Shown here: positions 4,867-7,129 of the stretch, piece after piece
Layout: each line of letters starts with the position of its first letter
How positions within the stretch are numbered: the stretch's first letter is position 1
Origin: Candidatus Parcubacteria bacterium
GTDB taxonomy: Bacteria; Patescibacteriota; Minisyncoccia; Phycocordibacterales; UBA1006
Assembly (NCBI GenBank): GCA_027031875.1
Contig: JALVPH010000007.1
Location: 1 to 7,129, forward strand
Reading direction: 5' to 3'
Length of the DNA stretch: 7,129 nt
Program-made: the position numbers and the translations under genes
Notes under the pieces: generated by a model
The model's database searches: none
The model's input: only the letters and a program-made list of their open reading frames with translations
Told to the model about the DNA's origin: nothing

Positions 4867-4942
4867 ATCTTTTCCCTAACAGAATCAGAAATTCTAAATA
4901 TAAACAAGGAGGTTGTCAACAGTTAATTATCTTATCTAGGTG

Positions 4943-4948
4943 TATACT
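4943..4948 (+). promoter_or_regulatory. Likely -10 box of ruvA
   Basis: TATACT lies 8 nt before the ATG at 4957, so the transcript should start at or next to the start codon. AGAGG ends 1 nt before the ATG, too close for a working ribosome binding site. No good -35 box at 16-17 nt was found, and no LexA-type box was seen. Confidence 0.4.
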
Positions 4949-4956
4949 TTAGAGGT

Positions 4957-5526
4957 ATGATTGCATACCTTACCGGAAACGTTCTTTTTGAAATAGAGAA
5001 TGATATTGTCATTGATGTTCACGGCGTTGGATATCGCGTTGCGTGCACCGAAGCAACGAGAAACGCGCTCCTCGCACAAGAGCGTGCTTCCCTCTTTATC
5101 GCAACTATCGTCCGTGAGCAGAGCTTTGATCTCTATGGATTTGAAACGAAGCAAGAGCTCTACTTCTTCAAAAAGCTTCTCGAGGTTTCAGGAATTGGAC
5201 CGCGATCGGCACTCGCAACACTCTCTATCGCTTCCCCTGATACGCTCTACCACGCAATCAAAAAGGAGAATATTGAACTTCTCTCCTCTGTTCCCGGGAT
5301 TGGAAAGAAGACTGCTGAGCGAATGTGTATTGAACTCCGAGACAAATTGAAAGATTACGATGTAACAACAGAAGAGAGTGTCCAGGAAGGAGACAGAGAT
5401 GTTATTGATGCACTTATTGCTCTTGGGTATAGTGTCGGTCAAGCACATCACGCACTCGCACAGATACCGAAAGAAGTAGAAGGAACAAATGAGAGGATTA
5501 AGTATGCGCTTGGGGTATTAGAATAG
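4957..5526 (+). CDS. ruvA: Holliday junction branch migration protein RuvA
   Basis: A 189-residue RuvA, close to the usual 190-200. RuvA tetramers grip four-way DNA junctions and direct the RuvB motor during recombinational repair. The N-terminal OB domain is clear (MIAYLTGNVLFEIENDIVIDVHGVGYRV; REQSFDLYGFETKQE). Two helix-hairpin-helix motifs follow, LLEVSGIGPRSALATL (about 73-88) and LSSVPGIGKKTAERMCIELRDKL (about 108-130). An acidic linker (about 135-144) leads to the RuvB-binding domain III (DVIDALIALGYSVGQAHHALAQI, from about 146). Neither ruvB nor ruvC is adjacent; the gene stands alone and ends 6 nt before a strong hairpin shared with the opposing methyltransferase gene. Confidence 0.97.
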   Translation: MIAYLTGNVLFEIENDIVIDVHGVGYRVACTEATRNALLAQERASLFIATIVREQSFDLYGFETKQELYFFKKLLEVSGIGPRSALATLSIASPDTLYHAIKKENIELLSSVPGIGKKTAERMCIELRDKLKDYDVTTEESVQEGDRDVIDALIALGYSVGQAHHALAQIPKEVEGTNERIKYALGVLE

Positions 5527-5532
5527 CGAGGG

Positions 5533-5572
5533 AAAAGGCGGGCGCGGTGCAAATGCACCGCGCCCGCCTTTT
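5533..5572. terminator. Strong bidirectional terminator between ruvA and the SpoU-type gene
   Basis: An 18-bp perfect stem: AAAAGGCGGGCGCGGTGC (5533-5550), loop AAAT, GCACCGCGCCCGCCTTTT (5555-5572), followed by T-ACC-TTTTT. It starts 6 nt after the ruvA stop and lies 15 nt beyond the stop of the minus-strand methyltransferase gene, so it can end both. It is 35/40 identical to the hairpin at 6822-6861 and shares AAAAGGCGGGCG with the element inside the pseudouridine synthase gene. Confidence 0.9.
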
Positions 5573-5587
5573 TACCTTTTTCCCTAA

Positions 5588-6061
5588 TCACATAGTTCCT
5601 AACATACAATACACTGCAACCCCGAACGCAACACTCACATTGAGCGATTCTTTCTCTCCATACATCGGAATTTCTACAAGCACATCACAAAGCGAGCGCT
5701 GTTCTTCGCTCATTCCCTCCACCTCTTCTCCAAATATAAGAACAATCTCCTCTGCAGAAGGATGTGAAAAATTGAATAAATCTACAGAACGCTCATCCTG
5801 CTCTACACCCACAAGCACTACTCCATTCCCTCTCTCACGAAAAAAGGAAAATGGTTCCTGTAGGAAAGACCATGACACGCTCTCCTCCGCCCCAAGTGCA
5901 ACTTTCGCAAAATCTTCTCGCTTCCTCCCAAAACGATCAATTGGATGAGGGGTATATCCCGAGAGGTAAATATGCTGAATTCCTATCGCGTCCGCGGTGC
6001 GGAAAATGGACGCAACATTATACACTGAGCGGATGTTGTGAAGCCATACTGATTTTTTCAT
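5588..6061 (-). CDS. SpoU/TrmH-family RNA 2'-O-methyltransferase
   Basis: A 157-residue SPOUT enzyme that transfers methyl from S-adenosylmethionine to a ribose 2'-OH in tRNA or rRNA. The three SpoU motifs are present: motif 1, NIRSVYNVASIFRTADAIG (9-27) with the catalytic-type Arg; motif 2, IVLIFGEEVEGMS with the cofactor-knot glycines; motif 3, EIPMYGEKESLNVSVAFGVAVY near the C-terminus. It is a bare catalytic domain with no N-terminal substrate-binding extension, so the target cannot be told. The ATG at 6061 is chosen over an upstream GTG (6109) because motif 1 then lies at the normal distance from the N-terminus, and because a TATGAT/TTGTCA promoter sits right before it, inside what the longer form would translate. 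It converges on ruvA and is divergent from tRNA-Lys. Confidence 0.93.
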   Translation of the reverse strand: MKKSVWLHNIRSVYNVASIFRTADAIGIQHIYLSGYTPHPIDRFGRKREDFAKVALGAEESVSWSFLQEPFSFFRERGNGVVLVGVEQDERSVDLFNFSHPSAEEIVLIFGEEVEGMSEEQRSLCDVLVEIPMYGEKESLNVSVAFGVAVYCMLGTM

Positions 6062-6067
6062 AGCTCC

Positions 6068-6095
6068 ATCATAACGAGCAAAAGAAAATTGACAA
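6068..6095 (-). promoter_or_regulatory. Promoter of the SpoU-type gene
   Basis: Minus-strand TTGTCA (6095-6090), 16-nt spacer, TATGAT (6073-6068), then 6 nt (GGAGCT) to the ATG at 6061. Each box matches the sigma-70 consensus at five of six positions. Start of transcription should fall at the ATG, so the GGAG here would be missing from the mRNA or too close to serve as a ribosome binding site. Confidence 0.65.
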
Positions 6096-6116
6096 AAAGG
6101 GAAAAGCACATAATAT
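6089..6116 (+). promoter_or_regulatory. Promoter of tRNA-Lys
   Basis: A consensus -35 box TTGACA (6089-6094), 16-nt spacer, TAATAT (6111-6116), about 10 nt before the mature tRNA 5' end at 6127. The -35 box overlaps five bases of the -35 box of the divergent SpoU-type gene: one TTGACAA heptamer (6089-6095) supplies both. Confidence 0.65.
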
Positions 6117-6126
6117 ACACAGTGTT

Positions 6127-6200
6127 CCGTCTGTAGCTCAGTTTGGTAGAGCAGCGGCCTTTTAAGCCGACGGTCGAAGGTTCGAGTCCTTCCAGACGGA
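6127..6200 (+). tRNA. tRNA-Lys (anticodon TTT), CCA not encoded
   Basis: A complete 74-nt cloverleaf: acceptor CCGTCTG/CAGACGG, D-arm GCTC/GAGC around AGTTTGGTA, anticodon stem GCGGC/GCCGA (outer pair G-A mismatched), loop CTTTTAA with anticodon TTT, T-arm GAAGG-TTCGAGT-CCTTC, discriminator A at 6200. The next bases are CAT, so CCA must be added by a nucleotidyltransferase, in contrast to tRNA-His in this window. A terminator hairpin starts 6 nt downstream. Confidence 0.96.
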
Positions 6201-6205
6201 CATTC

Positions 6206-6231
6206 AAAAACACCTCATTGAGGTGTTTTTT
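6206..6231. terminator. Bidirectional terminator between tRNA-Lys and the pseudopilin gene
   Basis: Perfect 11-bp stem, AAAAACACCTC (6206-6216) and GAGGTGTTTTT (6220-6230), 3-nt loop, one further T. It is 6 nt past the tRNA and 9 nt beyond the stop of the minus-strand pseudopilin gene. Confidence 0.88.
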
Positions 6232-6239
6232 CATACCCT

Positions 6240-6758
6240 CTACAATTCTTTTGGGTCAGGAGATATCTCGTAATAGATTCCAAGAGAGTAATACTTCACT
6301 TTTCCACAAGTTGGATTTACTTCCCCATCAATCTGTTTATCAATTTTCTCCTTCAAATCGTTATGCCCAACGAGAATGGTATACACGTTCACTCCTCGAT
6401 CCCAGTGGTTACAATCATTACTCACGTTTCCCTCAGAGTCATACCGATACGCATCCCCATTGAAGGGATTTACCCAATTCCTTTTAGGAAGGTATTGCGC
6501 AATTGTTGGGTTCGTCTCTCGGATGTGATTAATTGTGTCTGGATCAGGAAACTCATCCTCATGCCACCACGTATCACGATTCTCATCGAGGATTGCCATC
6601 TGAAACGCTTTATCAATTGTGTCCATCTCCATACGATACTTGGCGATTTTCGCCTTTTCTCGTGTGGAGTTAATTGCAGGGATGATAATTCCAGAAAGTG
6701 TTCCAATGATGGAAATAACAACGAGAAGTTCTATTAGTGTGAATCCTTTCTGTTTCAT
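6240..6758 (-). CDS. Type IV pilin-like / type II secretion pseudopilin (GspG-like)
   Basis: A 172-residue exported protein with a textbook type III (prepilin) signal, MKQKG|FTLIELLVVISIIGTLSGIIIP. Prepilin peptidase should cut after Gly5 and methylate Phe6, with Glu10 at the +5 position needed for assembly. The hydrophobic helix (about 6-28) anchors the protein and builds the fibre core. The rest is a hydrophilic globular domain with WVNPFNGDAYRYDSEGNV (95-112), which resembles the aromatic-rich C-terminal part of GspG-like pseudopilins. It has exactly two cysteines, C116 and C151, a plausible disulfide. No pilus ATPase, inner-membrane platform or peptidase gene is adjacent, so it is a lone pilin-like gene. 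TATCAT lies 7 nt before the ATG. It could serve in pili, DNA uptake or secretion. Confidence 0.9.
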   Translation of the reverse strand: MKQKGFTLIELLVVISIIGTLSGIIIPAINSTREKAKIAKYRMEMDTIDKAFQMAILDENRDTWWHEDEFPDPDTINHIRETNPTIAQYLPKRNWVNPFNGDAYRYDSEGNVSNDCNHWDRGVNVYTILVGHNDLKEKIDKQIDGEVNPTCGKVKYYSLGIYYEISPDPKEL

Positions 6759-6765
6759 ACTCTAT

Positions 6766-6771
6766 ATGATA
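6766..6771 (-). promoter_or_regulatory. Likely -10 box of the pseudopilin gene
   Basis: Minus-strand TATCAT ends 7 nt before the ATG at 6758, predicting a near-leaderless mRNA. No convincing -35 box at 15-17 nt was seen, and there is no ribosome binding site. Confidence 0.4.
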
Positions 6772-6821
6772 ACAGAGATTGGAAATGAAAGATAGGAAAA
6801 ATTGAGTAGAGTGTTTTCTAG

Positions 6822-6861
6822 AAAAGGCGGGTGCGGTGCAATAGCACCGCACCCGCTTTTT
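6822..6861. repeat. Orphan GC-rich hairpin, near-copy of the ruvA terminator
   Basis: AAAAGGCGGGTGCGGTGC (6822-6839), loop AATA, GCACCGCACCCGCTTTTT (6844-6861): 13 Watson-Crick pairs, one G-U, then four A-U. It differs from the hairpin at 5533-5572 at 5 of 40 positions: two in the loop, a C-G to U-A swap and a G-C to G-U change. It could end transcription, but no gene ends next to it: the pseudopilin starts about 60 nt to the left and the short transcript promoter lies just to the right. Confidence 0.8.
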
Positions 6862-6863
6862 GC

Positions 6864-6891
6864 TTGCATAAAAAAACCGAATTGCTATAGT
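6864..6891 (+). promoter_or_regulatory. Promoter of a possible short RNA
   Basis: TTGCAT (6864-6869), 16-nt spacer, TATAGT (6886-6891). Spacing equals that of the better promoters in this window. No plus-strand protein gene follows in the window. Confidence 0.45.
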
Positions 6892-6897
6892 ATGAAC

Positions 6898-6955
6898 GTA
6901 TCAAGACGAAAAGGGATCCGAAACGTGTGAGTGCGTTAGGAGCCCTTTTCTTATT
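6898..6955 (+). ncRNA. Possible short structured RNA ending in a hairpin
   Basis: Initiation 6-7 nt after TATAGT (6886-6891) would start a transcript near 6897-6899 that ends about 55 nt later in the T-run after the hairpin at 6908-6950. Nearly the whole RNA would be one long hairpin with internal mismatches. No known RNA family was recognised. It may simply be a promoter facing the terminator of the NYN gene. A 12-codon reading frame (ATG at 6892) starts before the predicted transcription start and is not counted. Confidence 0.25.
6908..6950. terminator. Hairpin terminator of the NYN gene and of the possible short RNA
   Basis: Outer stem GAAAAGGG/CCCTTTTC (6908-6915 and 6943-6950), one A-G mismatch, TCC/GGA, then an inner AACG/CGTT (6922-6925 and 6934-6937) around an 8-nt loop. 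It directly abuts the stop codon of the minus-strand NYN gene at 6951. Both flanks carry the A-run/T-run expected of a terminator. Confidence 0.65.
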
Positions 6956-7129
6956 TCTTTCTTCTATACCTTATCAGTTCTTGTATATTCTCGATATAAT
7001 CAAAATACTCAGATCCTAATTTTTTATAAAGAGACGACGCAAACTTTTTATTCGGAAAAAGAATTTTTATGAATCTATCCTTCTCAATAAGGAAATGAAT
7101 AAGCTTCACGTAATCACCATCCCCAGAGA
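6951..7129 (-). CDS. C-terminal part of a NYN (LabA/DUF88-type) domain protein
   Basis: An open minus-strand frame enters from the right edge and ends at TAA (6953-6951), giving the last 58 residues of a protein. It begins SGDGDYVKLIHFLIEK, the conserved SGDxD block of NYN/LabA-type (DUF88) domains, whose Asp residues sit in the metal-binding nuclease site of the PIN-like fold. It continues with a short strand (FIKILFP), NKKFASSLYKKLGSEYFDYI, and a basic end (LIRYRRKK), which fits the last strand-helix units of the domain. NYN proteins are putative RNases; the substrate here is unknown. The N-terminal half, with the first acidic residues, lies outside the window, so activity cannot be judged. 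Its 3' end abuts the hairpin at 6908-6950. Confidence 0.8.
   Translation of the reverse strand, partial: SGDGDYVKLIHFLIEKDRFIKILFPNKKFASSLYKKLGSEYFDYIENIQELIRYRRKK

Noticed and set aside
4906..4912. AAGGAGG upstream of ruvA
   Set aside because: It is 44 nt before the ruvA ATG, and the only reading frame close behind it (TTG at 4913-4915 or nearby) is about eight codons; probably chance.
4906..4956. Search for an SOS (LexA) box upstream of ruvA
   Set aside because: No CGAAC-N4-GTTCG or CTG-N10-CAG type match was found.
5000..5350. 116-residue Ser-rich plus-strand frame inside ruvA
   Set aside because: A +1-type shadow of ruvA with low-complexity Ser/Arg composition.
6363..6737. 124-residue plus-strand frame antisense to the pseudopilin
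   Set aside because: The pseudopilin's signal sequence and length are convincing; the antisense frame shows no domain.
6892..6930. 12-codon basic reading frame (MNVSRRKGIRNV) before a hairpin, resembling a leader peptide
   Set aside because: Its ATG directly follows the -10 box, before the expected transcription start, and no plus-strand gene follows that it could attenuate.

Overview
The window looks like chromosome from a Candidate Phyla Radiation (Patescibacteria) bacterium, most likely Paceibacteria/Parcubacteria. This is an inference from gene style: a minimal mix of housekeeping genes in short, mostly single-gene units, a ribosomal protein L19 with a long acidic tail, a VKOR-type membrane protein with an extra membrane domain, a CBU_0592-like mini membrane protein, a type IV pilin-like protein, and a LabA/NYN-type fragment. 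I saw no phage, transposon, CRISPR or plasmid genes. No gene-free stretch exceeds about 200 bases.

Layout: (1) 1-271: the 3' end of a plus-strand gene and a minus-strand tRNA-His(GTG) meet at one perfect hairpin. (2) 328-2779, all minus: a kinase-fold-like protein, then rplS (L19), then a VKOR family membrane protein only 2 nt behind rplS. (3) 2833-3832: a small membrane protein (+) whose 3' end overlaps that of an RluA-family pseudouridine synthase (-). (4) 3870-4866: a compact, AT-richer unit bounded by hairpins, holding a short ClpP-fold protein (-) and a divergent, unrecognised charged protein (+). (5) 4957-6061: ruvA (+) and a SpoU/TrmH RNA methyltransferase (-) converge on one strong hairpin. 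(6) 6127-6758: tRNA-Lys(TTT) (+) and a pseudopilin (-) converge on another. (7) 6822-7129: an orphan GC-rich hairpin, a promoter that may drive a very short RNA, and the 3' end of an NYN-domain gene (-).

Functionally, translation and RNA maturation dominate (two tRNAs, L19, pseudouridine synthase, 2'-O-methyltransferase), with recombination (RuvA) and envelope genes. VKOR would drive disulfide formation outside the membrane, and the pilin-like protein has exactly two cysteines in its exported part, so it is a plausible client.

Three things stand out. First, a small family of GC-rich palindromes beginning AAAAGGCGGG: two copies are near-identical hairpins whose stem differences all keep pairing, and a third sits in frame inside the pseudouridine synthase gene, in what looks like an extra peptide just before the catalytic motif. 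Second, a recurring start-site pattern: a TAnnnT -10 box lies 6-8 nt before the start codon of several genes, often with a -35 box 16 nt further upstream, which suggests leaderless mRNAs. Third, two enzyme-fold proteins (kinase-like and ClpP-like) each appear to carry Glu where the catalytic Asp is normally found.
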